Under the pieces are notes generated by a model. That model did no database searches, was not told where the DNA came from, and saw only the letters and a program-made list of their open reading frames with translations. 64,000 bases of DNA, taken from contig NZ_CP093311.1 in the NCBI RefSeq assembly GCF_024498955.1, positions 1,116,001 through 1,180,000 of the forward strand. The letters run 5' to 3'. A program made the position numbers and the translations under genes. Below are positions 44,924 through 56,556 of this stretch, in pieces. Origin of the DNA: Thermomonas paludicola (GTDB lineage: Bacteria > Pseudomonadota > Gammaproteobacteria > Xanthomonadales > Xanthomonadaceae). How positions within the stretch are numbered: the stretch's first letter is position 1; the number at the start of each line of letters is the position of its first letter.

Positions 44924-46258
44924 ATGGACAGCGCGAAGGGGAGCGCGCTGGAATGGGCCCTGGCGCTGTTGCACGCGCCGGGGGAACGGCATGGGTTGCG
45001 GCAACGACCATTGCCGCCGGGTATCGACGTGTTGCTGGGCATCGCTGCGGGGGCGATGCCCGATGCATTGGCGGCGGCGGCAGCCAGTTTCGGCGAGCCT
45101 GAAGCGAAGATCCGCGAAGCTGCGCAGTTCTATGTGCGCGAAGTGATGTTCTTTCCACAGGCCGATGCCTACCGGATGCTGGGCGTGGCGCGTGACACCG
45201 ATCAAAAGCAGATCAAGGCCCACCACCGCCTGCTGCAGCGGTGGCTGCATCCGGACCGGCCGCAGAGTCAGGACGATGCGGTGTTTGCCGCGCGGGTCAA
45301 CAGCGCATGGAATTACCTGCGCAGTCCCGATCGCCGCCGTGCCTACGACGAAGCGTTGCAGCTGTCGCAACCACCGGAGGTCTTCGACAGCGGCAGTGCG
45401 TTGCGCAGCGCGGGCGTCTGGATGCCGGCTGCGGAGCCGGTGGTCTTGCAGTCGCCTTGGCGGCGACGCCTGCCGGTGTTGGCGCTGTTGGCGCTGTGTG
45501 CAGCACTTGCACTGCTTGCCGTACGCGACATGAATCGTGAAGGAGAGCCGTGGGATGCACCCATGCAGGCCCCGGTTGCAACCGATGTTGCAGAGCCAGC
45601 GGGCATTTCCGTTCCCAAGCCGGCCCTGCTGGCGGGGTCGCGCACGACAGGCATTCCCGCACGTGCAGTCGCCGCGCGGCCGCCGCCCAATGCCCCGGTC
45701 CGCGCTCCGGCATCGCATGCGCCTGTGGCGATGGCAGTCGCACCCGTGTCGCGCGCATTGGCGCAGGCAACCCCGCCACTTTCCCCGGCATCTGCACGAA
45801 GGTCAGTGCCAGCGACCAATATTCCGGATTCTGCATCCACGCCGTGGACCGCGCTGGGTTCGCCTGCGGCGGAAGCGCCGATGCCACCGGCAGTCCACGA
45901 GAGTGCGTCTGTGCCATCTACGGAAGATGCGCTGCCGCCTTTCCCGCGCATCCAGGCAGCGCGCAAGACCGGGGAGCAGTTGCTGCGTTTCATGCAGTCT
46001 CCGAGCCGCGCGCCGCCACCGATCTGGAACAGCCCTGGCATCCAGTCGAGTGCCGAATTGCTCCGGCAGGATTTGCACAGTGCAGGGCGGGTGCGGCTGT
46101 CGGGCCCGCAGTGGCAGATCGGCAGCGAAAGCGCGGTGCTCACCTCTGAATACATCCCTTCCGGTGCGCCTGACGGTAGCGGTACTTTCAGGGCCAATCT
46201 GCGTTGGCGCGATGGCTATTGGCTGGTCACCGGATTGAGCCTGGAGCACACCCCATGA
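44924..46258 (+). CDS. Membrane-anchored J-domain protein in the polysaccharide operon
   Basis: A 444-residue protein of unusual build. Residues ~79-142 form a J-domain (AYRMLGVARDTDQKQIKAHH, RWLHPDRPQ with the HPD motif, then RVNSAWNYLRSPDRRRAYDE), which stimulates an Hsp70. A transmembrane helix lies at ~185-205. The remaining ~240 residues would be periplasmic: a long Ala/Pro/Val-rich linker and a C-terminal part with no domain I recognise (ESAVLTSEYIPSGAPDGSG). It begins 3 bases after the autokinase gene and overlaps the next gene by ATGA, so it is an integral part of the operon. A chaperone role for assembly or turnover of the export machine is inferred. Confidence 0.75.
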   Translation: MDSAKGSALEWALALLHAPGERHGLRQRPLPPGIDVLLGIAAGAMPDALAAAAASFGEPEAKIREAAQFYVREVMFFPQADAYRMLGVARDTDQKQIKAHHRLLQRWLHPDRPQSQDDAVFAARVNSAWNYLRSPDRRRAYDEALQLSQPPEVFDSGSALRSAGVWMPAAEPVVLQSPWRRRLPVLALLALCAALALLAVRDMNREGEPWDAPMQAPVATDVAEPAGISVPKPALLAGSRTTGIPARAVAARPPPNAPVRAPASHAPVAMAVAPVSRALAQATPPLSPASARRSVPATNIPDSASTPWTALGSPAAEAPMPPAVHESASVPSTEDALPPFPRIQAARKTGEQLLRFMQSPSRAPPPIWNSPGIQSSAELLRQDLHSAGRVRLSGPQWQIGSESAVLTSEYIPSGAPDGSGTFRANLRWRDGYWLVTGLSLEHTP

Positions 46259-47472
46259 AGCCCATGCATCGGCTGCTGCTTGCTGCCGCCGTCACGCTGG
46301 CCGTGTTTGCCGGCTGGCGCGTGTTCGGCCAGATGCAGGCCGAACGCTTCGAGCATACCGATCCCGAGCGCGCACTGCGTTGGCGGGCTGATGACCCGCA
46401 GGCACTGCTGGCGTTGGCCGAACGCCAGCTGGCGCAGGGCGATGTCGAGGCCGCGCAGGATACAGCGCGCCAATTGTTGCGTGCTGCGCCGCTGGAAGGG
46501 CGCGCATTCCGCATTTTGGCGGCGGCCAGCGATCACACGGGTGACCACAAGCGCGCGTTCCAGCTGTACTTGGTGGCTGCGCGCCGCGCGCCGCGCGACT
46601 TGCCCACACGGCTGTGGTTGGCGCAACGGTATTTGCAGCAGGGTCAGTTCGATTCCGCGATAGCGCAGATCGACAGCATCCTGCGCATGTCGCCCCAGCG
46701 TGCCGGCAGCATCCATCCGGTGCTGGTGCAAATGGCCAAAGATCCGGCGTTTGCCGATGCGCTGGCGCGTGCGTTGCGGCCCAACCCGCCATGGCGGGCG
46801 GGATTGCTGGCCACGCTGCGCGACAAGCGCTCAGGCGATCCGGTGGCCACCGGCCAGGTCATGCAGGCGTTGCAAGCGCAGGGCGGGTTGTCGACGGACG
46901 AATATGGCGGGTGGCTCGACAGCTTGCTTGCCCAGGGGCGCTGGGGCGAAGCGTATGCGCGCTGGGCGGGCGCGGTTGCAAAGCCGGGTGGTCGCCTGCC
47001 GTTGCTGTACAACGGCGATTTCGCGCAGGATCCGTCAGGCATCGGCTTTGACTGGCGAATCCGGCGCGTGCCCGGTGTATTGCTGAAGTTCGAGCCGGCC
47101 ACGGGAGCGCCTGGCCAGGTGGCCTATCTGCAATTCCTCGACCGCCGCGTCCCCGGCGCGGGCCTGGAGCAACCGCTGTTGCTGGGCGCGGGGCGTTACC
47201 GGCTTGCGCTGCGCATGCGCGCGCATGCCTTGCACAGCGGGATGGGGCTGCAGTGGCAGGTGGTCTGCGCCGGCCCACGCGGCGTGGTGGCGCGCGGCGA
47301 GCCGATCGAGGGTGAGTTCGGCTGGCGCACGCAACAGGTGAGCATCGTCATTCCGGAGGATGGCTGTCCCGGCCAATGGCTGCGCTTGGTCAACCCGTTG
47401 CCTGCAGGCGCGGCGCAGACGGTTTCCGGTGAGCTATGGCTCGCGGGATTCAGCTTGCAGCCACAAACCTGA
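46255..47472 (+). CDS. TPR-containing membrane-anchored protein
   Basis: A 405-residue protein with an N-terminal anchor or signal (residues ~5-25, RLLLAAAVTLAVFAGWRVFG) and tetratricopeptide-like repeats from ~40 to ~160 (ALLALAERQLAQGDVEAAQD, then AFQLYLVAARRAPRDLPTRL and RYLQQGQFDSAIAQID). The C-terminal half is beta-rich and unassigned; it has a FDWRIRRVPGVLLKFEP stretch and jelly-roll-like strands resembling a carbohydrate-binding fold. Translation is coupled to the J-domain gene. Such TPR proteins often scaffold polysaccharide secretion complexes; that role is inferred. Confidence 0.75.
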   Translation: MKPMHRLLLAAAVTLAVFAGWRVFGQMQAERFEHTDPERALRWRADDPQALLALAERQLAQGDVEAAQDTARQLLRAAPLEGRAFRILAAASDHTGDHKRAFQLYLVAARRAPRDLPTRLWLAQRYLQQGQFDSAIAQIDSILRMSPQRAGSIHPVLVQMAKDPAFADALARALRPNPPWRAGLLATLRDKRSGDPVATGQVMQALQAQGGLSTDEYGGWLDSLLAQGRWGEAYARWAGAVAKPGGRLPLLYNGDFAQDPSGIGFDWRIRRVPGVLLKFEPATGAPGQVAYLQFLDRRVPGAGLEQPLLLGAGRYRLALRMRAHALHSGMGLQWQVVCAGPRGVVARGEPIEGEFGWRTQQVSIVIPEDGCPGQWLRLVNPLPAGAAQTVSGELWLAGFSLQPQT

Positions 47473-47505
47473 ATGAATCATTCGGAAAATCATCGACATA
47501 TCCTG

Positions 47506-47534
47506 TTGAAAGCGGTTCCCAATCCTGTTAGTTT
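47506..47534 (+). promoter_or_regulatory. Candidate promoter for the small secreted-protein gene
   Basis: TTGAAA and TAGTTT are separated by 17 bases, in a noticeably AT-richer 105-base gap following the TPR gene. The start codon is 43 bases after the -10. Confidence 0.45.
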
Positions 47535-47577
47535 GCCCATACGCATTCGGTTTGAATGCCTTGCCAAGGACGATGCC

Positions 47578-48000
47578 ATGATCAAGTACGCCGCTGCCCT
47601 GCTTGCTGTTTCTGCCGTTTTCGCTGCGCCTGCCAATGCGCAGGATCAGAACAACAACATCACTCTGCAGGTCGATTCCGGTTCGGTCATGACCAGCACG
47701 GGTGGTGACTATGCCTCCGCCAACAGCGGCCAGGCCTTGGTCGTCGGCGAGAAGGTGATGGTGAATGCCGGTTCGTCGGCCGTTGCGATGTTCAGCAATG
47801 GTTGCAAGGTCGAATTCCGCCAGCCTGGCGTTTACACCGTTCCCGGCGAGTGCCGCGCAGCCGCGTGGACCAACAGCGGGCACGCCAGTGGCATGAATGC
47901 CGGCATCATCATTGGTGCGGGCGTTCTGGCCGGTGCGGTGATCGGCGGCGGCAACAACACGCCGGCTGGCCCGCTGAGCGCCGGTATCCGCCACTTCTGA
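47578..48000 (+). CDS. Small exported glycine-rich protein of unknown function
   Basis: A 140-residue protein with a clear signal peptide (MIKYAAALLAVSAVFAAPANA, cleavage near residue 21). The mature part begins Asn-rich (QDQNNN). A central domain of short strands contains two cysteines (SNGCKVEF and VPGECRA) that may form a disulfide, and the C-terminus holds a Gly/Ala-rich hydrophobic stretch (GIIIGAGVLAGAVIGGGNN) that could insert in a membrane or self-assemble. I recognise no family. It has its own candidate promoter and a strong terminator, so it is a separate transcription unit inside the polysaccharide locus and may be highly expressed. Confidence 0.75.
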   Translation: MIKYAAALLAVSAVFAAPANAQDQNNNITLQVDSGSVMTSTGGDYASANSGQALVVGEKVMVNAGSSAVAMFSNGCKVEFRQPGVYTVPGECRAAAWTNSGHASGMNAGIIIGAGVLAGAVIGGGNNTPAGPLSAGIRHF

Positions 48001-48029
48001 TCCGCGCGTTCCATCGCGCTGGAATGATG

Positions 48030-48066
48030 CAGGGCAGGTCGCAAGATCTGCCCTGTTTCTTTTTGC
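48030..48066 (+). terminator. Intrinsic terminator after the small secreted-protein gene
   Basis: CAGGGCAG / CTGCCCTG arms with a 10-base loop are followed by TTTCTTTTT. It separates the small gene from the downstream ligase/polymerase-like gene. Confidence 0.85.
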
Positions 48067-48088
48067 CCGAAGCAAACACCATCTTCCG

Positions 48089-49453
48089 ATGATCGATACC
48101 GCCCGCCGCCTGTTGCTGCCAGCACTGCTGGTGTTGCTTGTCGCCTGTTGGCTGGGTGGCGGCGTCACTGCGGATGACACGTCGATTGACGAATGGCTGC
48201 AACTGCTCGCCCTGCCGGTGTTGTTGCTGGCCGTGATCGTGCTGATCGAGCAGGACACGCCTCCGCCGGTGCGCTGGGGCATGGCCGCAGTCTTGCTGAT
48301 TGCCGCCGTGCCTGCGCTGCAACTGCTGCCGCTGCCCACAAACATCTGGGCGCTGCCGTCCGCGCGCGGCGCGCTGGTTGCCGATCTGGCGGTGGCAGGC
48401 GTCACCGTGGCGCCGCACTGGAGCCTGGCGCCGTATGCCACCGAACGAAGCCTGTGGGCGCTGCTGCCGGCGCTGGCCGCGTTTCTGGCGGCGTGCGCGT
48501 TGCCCGCGTGGCAGCGTCGTCGATTGCTGCAGGGTGTGGTGGTGCTGATCGCCTGCAACGTCGTCTTCGCGTTCTTCCAGGCCGGCCTGCCGCCTGACAG
48601 TCCTCTGCGCCTGTATCAGGATTTCAGCAACGGGTTTGGTGGCTTGCTTGCCAATACGAACCATCAGGCCACTGCCTGCATCATCGGCATGGCGCTTTCC
48701 GTGGGACTGGCGGCCGATGCGCGCCTGCGCGCCCGCCACGGGCAGGCGCATCCGCACCGATACGGGTGGTATCTGGCCTTGGCCGGCTGTTTCCTGCTGA
48801 TGGTGCCGCTGTCCACTTCGCGCGCCGGCATGGCCATTGCGCTGCCTGCGCTGGGCCTTGCGTTGTTGATCACCGGTTTGGTTCGGCCCATGCGAATCCT
48901 GCGCAGCCGGCGTGCCCTTGCGCTGACCTTGGCGTCGGTGTTGTTGGCCGTCATTGGCGTGCGCGCGGGGCTCGGCTGGATGGCGGTAGATGAGGCCCAA
49001 GAGCAGCGCCATGCAATGGCGGTAGTGGCGGTTGAGGCGGGCAAGGCACAAGCGCCGCTGGGGAGCGGGGTGGGAAGTTTCGTTGAGGTGTTTGAACAGG
49101 CCGCGCCGCTGCAGCTGCGGCTGGCCAATTATGTCAATCACGCCCACAACGAATACGTGCAATGGTGGCTGAGCACAGGCTGGCTGGGCATGCTCGTGTT
49201 GGGTGGCGTGCTGGCGTTGCTGGGCATGACCGGCTGGCGGATCCTGCGAAGCCGGGGCCACGGTGCCGCGCTTGCCGGCGCGGGATTTGCCGCGCTGTGC
49301 GCCGTGCTGGCGCATTCCTGGGCCGATTATCCGCTGCGCACGCTCACCCTGATGGCGACCACGGCCGCAGTGGCCGGGGTGATGCTGGCCAGCGTTGCTG
49401 TTGCAACGCCCCGTGAACCCGCCACGCGACGCCGCCCCTCTCAGCTGGCCTGA
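48089..49453 (+). CDS. O-antigen ligase/polymerase-family membrane protein
   Basis: A 454-residue integral membrane protein with about ten to twelve helices. A large periplasmic loop ends in HAHNEYVQWW, the characteristic motif of the Wzy_C (PF04932) domain shared by O-antigen ligases, capsule polymerases and related exporters. Further marks are ANTNHQATACIIGM and STSRAGMAIALPAL. Ligase (WaaL) and polymerase (Wzy) functions cannot be separated by sequence alone. A second, dissimilar Wzy-like protein is encoded at 58.9 kb, so one may polymerise the exopolysaccharide and the other the O-unit. Confidence 0.83.
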   Translation: MIDTARRLLLPALLVLLVACWLGGGVTADDTSIDEWLQLLALPVLLLAVIVLIEQDTPPPVRWGMAAVLLIAAVPALQLLPLPTNIWALPSARGALVADLAVAGVTVAPHWSLAPYATERSLWALLPALAAFLAACALPAWQRRRLLQGVVVLIACNVVFAFFQAGLPPDSPLRLYQDFSNGFGGLLANTNHQATACIIGMALSVGLAADARLRARHGQAHPHRYGWYLALAGCFLLMVPLSTSRAGMAIALPALGLALLITGLVRPMRILRSRRALALTLASVLLAVIGVRAGLGWMAVDEAQEQRHAMAVVAVEAGKAQAPLGSGVGSFVEVFEQAAPLQLRLANYVNHAHNEYVQWWLSTGWLGMLVLGGVLALLGMTGWRILRSRGHGAALAGAGFAALCAVLAHSWADYPLRTLTLMATTAAVAGVMLASVAVATPREPATRRRPSQLA

Positions 49454-49549
49454 CTGCCCGTCCATCGCAGCTGCTTGCTTGATCGTTGCGCGCGCAGTTG
49501 CCCCGCGTTGCCTTGCGATTTTCCGCCGAGCGCAGTAAGTTGCTGCTCC

Positions 49550-49566
49550 TGTTCAATGGTTGAACA
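49550..49566. promoter_or_regulatory. Perfect palindrome at the start of the EPS regulator gene
   Basis: TGTTCAA and TTGAACA flank a 3-base centre (TGG). The element overlaps a possible TTG start and lies 5 bases before the GTG I prefer for the regulator gene, a typical place for an autoregulatory operator of a winged-helix protein. Confidence 0.55.
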
Positions 49567-49571
49567 TCCCC

Positions 49572-49963
49572 GTGACGCATCCCACCGACGAACTCAGCGT
49601 GGCCATCCTGCGGCGTCTGGCGGACTCCCCACAGCTCAGCCAGCGCGATCTGGCACGCCATACTGGCGTTTCGCTGGGGAAAATCAACTATGTCCTGCGA
49701 GCCCTGATCGACAAAGGCTGGGTGAAGGCCGGCAACTTCAGCCGCAGCCCGCACAAGCTGGGTTACGCCTATTTGCTGACGCCGCACGGCATCGACGCCA
49801 AGGCACGGCTGACCCGGCGCTTCCTGGAACGAAAGATGCGCGAATACGACACCCTGCGGGTGGAAATCCAGCACCTGCAAAACGAATTGGATGCCGAACA
49901 GGGCGTGCGCCAGCAAGATGCGCCCTCGACGACGCTGAGCGTATCAACCCTGAGAACCATGAA

Positions 49964-49967
<4 letters not shown>
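49572..49967 (+). CDS. MarR-like EPS-associated winged-helix regulator
   Basis: A 131-residue regulator of the type annotated as EPS-associated MarR-family protein. The N-terminal winged helix is clear ([44 protein letters not shown] region, residues ~8-55). A basic segment and a C-terminal coiled coil ([21 protein letters not shown]) follow and probably mediate dimerisation. The start is uncertain: TTG at 49560 would add four codons but lies within a palindrome, so I prefer GTG at 49572. Its stop overlaps the dehydrogenase gene by ATGA, placing it at the head of the O-unit operon as its likely local controller. Confidence 0.82.
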
Positions 49968-53475
<3,508 letters not shown>

Positions 53476-53479
<4 letters not shown>

Positions 53480-54561
53480 CGATGGACTTCATCGACCTGA
53501 AGGCCCAGCAAACCCGGATCAAGGACAAGATCGACGCCGGTATCTCCCGCGTGCTGGCCCATGGGCAGTACATCCTGGGACCCGAAGTGGCTGAACTGGA
53601 GGAGAAATTGGCTGCCTATACCGGGGCGAAGCATTGCATCAGCTGCGCAAACGGTACTGATGCATTGCAGATCGCCCTCATGGCGATTGGCATTGGCCCG
53701 GGCGATGAAGTCATCACGCCCGGGTTCACCTACATCGCCACGGCCGAGGCCGCTGCGGTGTTGGGAGCGAAACCCGTCTATGTGGATATCGACCCGAAGA
53801 CCTACAATCTGAACCCCGCCTTGCTGGAGGCGGCCATCACCCCGCGTACCAAGGCCATCATTCCGGTCAGCCTTTATGGCCAGTGCGCGGATTATGACGC
53901 CATCAACGCCATTGCTGCGCGGCATGGCATCATCGTGATCGAGGATGCCGCACAGAGCTTTGGCGCCCGCTACAAGGGCCGTAAAAGCTGCAACCTCACC
54001 ACCATCGCCACCACCAGTTTTTTCCCCAGCAAGCCTTTGGGCTGCTATGGCGATGGCGGTGCCATCTTCACCAGCGACGACGGCTTGGCAAAAATCATGC
54101 GGCAGGTCGCCCGTCACGGACAGGAGAAACGCTACCACCATGTCCGCATTGGCATGAACAGCCGGCTGGATACATTGCAGGCCGCAATCCTGCTTTCTAA
54201 GCTGGATATTCTGGACGATGAGCTGGCGGCACGGCAGCATGTGGCGGATGAATATACGTCCCTGCTGGGAAGGGCAGGCATCGAGCCTCCGCAAGTGGAG
54301 AGTCACAACGCCAGTGCCTGGGCGCAATACACGATTCGTGTGGAAAACAGGCCGAAGGTACAGCAGGCATTGAACGATGCCGGCATCCCTACGGCGATTC
54401 ATTATCCGCTGCCCCTGAACAAACAACCTGCGGTAGCGGATACCTCCGCAATCCTTCCGCATGGGGATCTGGCGGCGCAGCAGGTCATCAGCCTGCCAAT
54501 GCATCCGTATCTTGCGGCTGGGGATTGCGAACGCGTGGTGGCTAGATTGGTCAAGGGCTAG
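53476..54561 (+). CDS. wbpE: WbpE-like PLP 3-aminotransferase (DegT/DnrJ/EryC1/StrS)
   Basis: A 361-residue sugar aminotransferase that adds the 3-amino group to the keto sugar made by the WbpB homologue, with glutamate as donor. Markers are CANGTDALQIALMAIGIGPGDEVI, TYIATAEAAAVLGAKPVYVDID, IEDAAQSFGARYKGR, and the PLP lysine in SFFPSKPLGCYGDGGA (about residue 185), followed by RIGMNSRLDTLQAAIL. It is joined to the formyltransferase gene by ATGA. The DegT family is broad, but the pairing with WbpB fixes the likely C3 position. Confidence 0.92.
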
Positions 54562-54564
54562 CCC

Positions 54565-55947
54565 GTGCCGATCGGAAGATTGAAACGGGCCGTCAAGGCG
54601 CGCCTGGGGGAGCGTGGCGGGCTGCTGCATTCGGTCGGCACGCTGGTGGGAGGAACGGCGTTTGCACAGGGCTTGGCGGTGCTGGCGCTGCCGGTGCTGA
54701 CGCGGTTGTATACCCCGGCGGAATTCAGCGTACTTGCGGTCTACGCATCGCTGCTGGGCATTCTTTCCGTAGTCGCTTGCCTGCGTCTTGAAATCGCCAT
54801 TCCCTTGCCGGAGCGCGACGAGGACGCAGCAAACCTGCTGGCGCTGTCTCTAGCCAGTGGCCTGGTGCTGTCGCTGCTGGTTGCGTTGGGAGTCTTGCTG
54901 TTCCACGGGCAGATCACTGCGGCGTTACGCGTCCCCGCGTTTTCGCCCTATATCTGGATGGTTCCGGTGGGCATGTGGCTGGCAAGCGCGTATGCGGCAT
55001 TCCAGTTCTGGTCCACGCGCAAGAAAAAATTCTCTCGCATTGCCCGTACGCGCATGACCCAGGCATTGGGAGGCGTGGGATTGCAGGGCATCGCAGGTGC
55101 GCTTGGCGCTGGCCCGCTCGGGCTGTTGTTGGGCCACATGTTCAGCGGCGGCGCGGGATTCGTGGGGCTGGCGCGGGATGCATGGAAGCACGACCGCGCC
55201 GCGCTGCATGCAGTGGCACCGGCCTCCATGCGCGTGGTTCTGCGGCAATATTCCCGGTTTCCGAAATATTCGGCGCTGGAAGCTTTGGCCAATACTGCGG
55301 GCAGCCAGGTGCCAGTCATCCTGATTGCGGCATTGGCCATCGGCCCGGAGGCCGGTTATTTGATGCTGGCGACCAGGGTGATGGCGGCCCCCATGTCCCT
55401 GGTGGGGGGGTCTGTTGCGCAGGTGTTCCTTGCGCACGCGCCGGAAGAATTGCGTGCCGGCAGGTTGGGGGAATTTACGGCAAGAATCCTTGGGGGGTTG
55501 CTGAAAACCGGCGTCGGGCCGCTGCTGTTTGCTGCATTGGTAGCGGGGCCGCTGGCGGGGATATTGTTCGGTAAAAACTGGGCGCGTGCTGGCGAGCTGG
55601 TGGCGTGGATGACGCCGTGGTTCATATTGCAGTTCCTGGCGTCGCCGGTGTCGATGGTGATGCATGTCACGGGCCGGCAGCGGCAGATGTTGGCAGTGAC
55701 GATCACCGGACTTGTGTTGCGCGTCGGTGCAATGCTGATTGCTTATGAATGGTCGCGCAGCGAATTGGCGGAAATATTCGCGCTGTCGGGCGGAATCTTT
55801 TATCTGTTGTGCTGCGTGATTTTCTACAGAGTGGCTGGTATTGGTGGGATGAATGTTGCCCGCGTTGTCAAGGGGGCAATCCGCCCGCTTTTATTCTGGT
55901 TATTGGCCGGCTTGGCAGTCAATTGGGCGGTGAGAGCAATTTTATGA
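54565..55947 (+). CDS. wzx: Wzx-type O-unit flippase
   Basis: A 460-residue MOP-superfamily flippase with about 12 to 14 helices, expected to move undecaprenyl-linked O-units to the periplasmic face. The N-terminal segment GGTAFAQGLAVLALPVLTRLYTPAEFSVLAVY is typical of the polysaccharide_synt family, with an acidic/basic cytosolic loop near RKKKFSRIARTRMTQALGG. Sequence identity in the family is always low, so the call rests on topology and context. GTG start, 3 bases after the aminotransferase stop; ATGA overlap with the acetyltransferase gene. Confidence 0.85.
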   Translation: MPIGRLKRAVKARLGERGGLLHSVGTLVGGTAFAQGLAVLALPVLTRLYTPAEFSVLAVYASLLGILSVVACLRLEIAIPLPERDEDAANLLALSLASGLVLSLLVALGVLLFHGQITAALRVPAFSPYIWMVPVGMWLASAYAAFQFWSTRKKKFSRIARTRMTQALGGVGLQGIAGALGAGPLGLLLGHMFSGGAGFVGLARDAWKHDRAALHAVAPASMRVVLRQYSRFPKYSALEALANTAGSQVPVILIAALAIGPEAGYLMLATRVMAAPMSLVGGSVAQVFLAHAPEELRAGRLGEFTARILGGLLKTGVGPLLFAALVAGPLAGILFGKNWARAGELVAWMTPWFILQFLASPVSMVMHVTGRQRQMLAVTITGLVLRVGAMLIAYEWSRSELAEIFALSGGIFYLLCCVIFYRVAGIGGMNVARVVKGAIRPLLFWLLAGLAVNWAVRAIL

Positions 55948-56543
55948 AGCTACGAAAAGTCGTGCGGGTCTTGTTCAGAGCGACATCTCCGGTGGTGCGG
56001 CTCGGATTGTTGTTGTTTTTCAGGCGCGAGTATTTAACAGGACGTCATTTTGATGGCGGTCTTGGAGGTTACGTTTGGGCAATCAGATCGGCGTGGTCCA
56101 AAAATATCCTCAGGCTTGGTCGGCCAATGCCATGGCCAACGGCATTGACCTGTACAATCTCCAATCCATCCAACATCGTTTTTCATCCGGATGACTTGAA
56201 TAATTTTCAGTCTCCGGGAGTCTATTTGCAGAATTTTTCCGCAAAAATCGTGATCGGACGCGGGACTTACATTGCGCCGAATGTTGGAATCATAACGTCG
56301 AACCATGATCTGCTTGATCTCGATTCACATGTTGCGGGCCAGGACGTTGTGCTCGGTGAGCGATGCTGGATAGGAATGGGGGCTGTCATTCTGCCTGGTG
56401 TACGCCTTGGTGCCGGAAGCATCGTGGCGGCGGGAGCAGTGGTGAACAAAAGTTATCCGGATGGCGGGCTATTGCTGGCGGGAGTGCCGGCACGGCCGAT
56501 CAAAAAACTGGATGAAGCTAAGGTGGATGATCAGGCGGCTTGA
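55944..56543 (+). CDS. WbbJ/maltose-acetyltransferase-like O-acetyltransferase
   Basis: A 199-residue left-handed beta-helix acyltransferase. Hexapeptide repeats run from ~105 to ~185 (IGRGTYIAPNVGIITSNHDL, LGERCWIGMGAVILPGVRLGAGSIVAAGAVV), with the catalytic His in SNHD. The first ~60 residues are basic and hydrophobic. Similarity is to O-acetyltransferases of the sialic acid/WbbJ kind rather than to the 3-N-acetyltransferase WbpD, so O-acetylation of the repeat unit is more likely than a step of the nucleotide-sugar route. Its composition is less GC-rich than the surrounding core genes. Confidence 0.82.
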   Translation: MKLRKVVRVLFRATSPVVRLGLLLFFRREYLTGRHFDGGLGGYVWAIRSAWSKNILRLGRPMPWPTALTCTISNPSNIVFHPDDLNNFQSPGVYLQNFSAKIVIGRGTYIAPNVGIITSNHDLLDLDSHVAGQDVVLGERCWIGMGAVILPGVRLGAGSIVAAGAVVNKSYPDGGLLLAGVPARPIKKLDEAKVDDQAA

Positions 56544-56556
56544 GGAGTAGTGCAAA

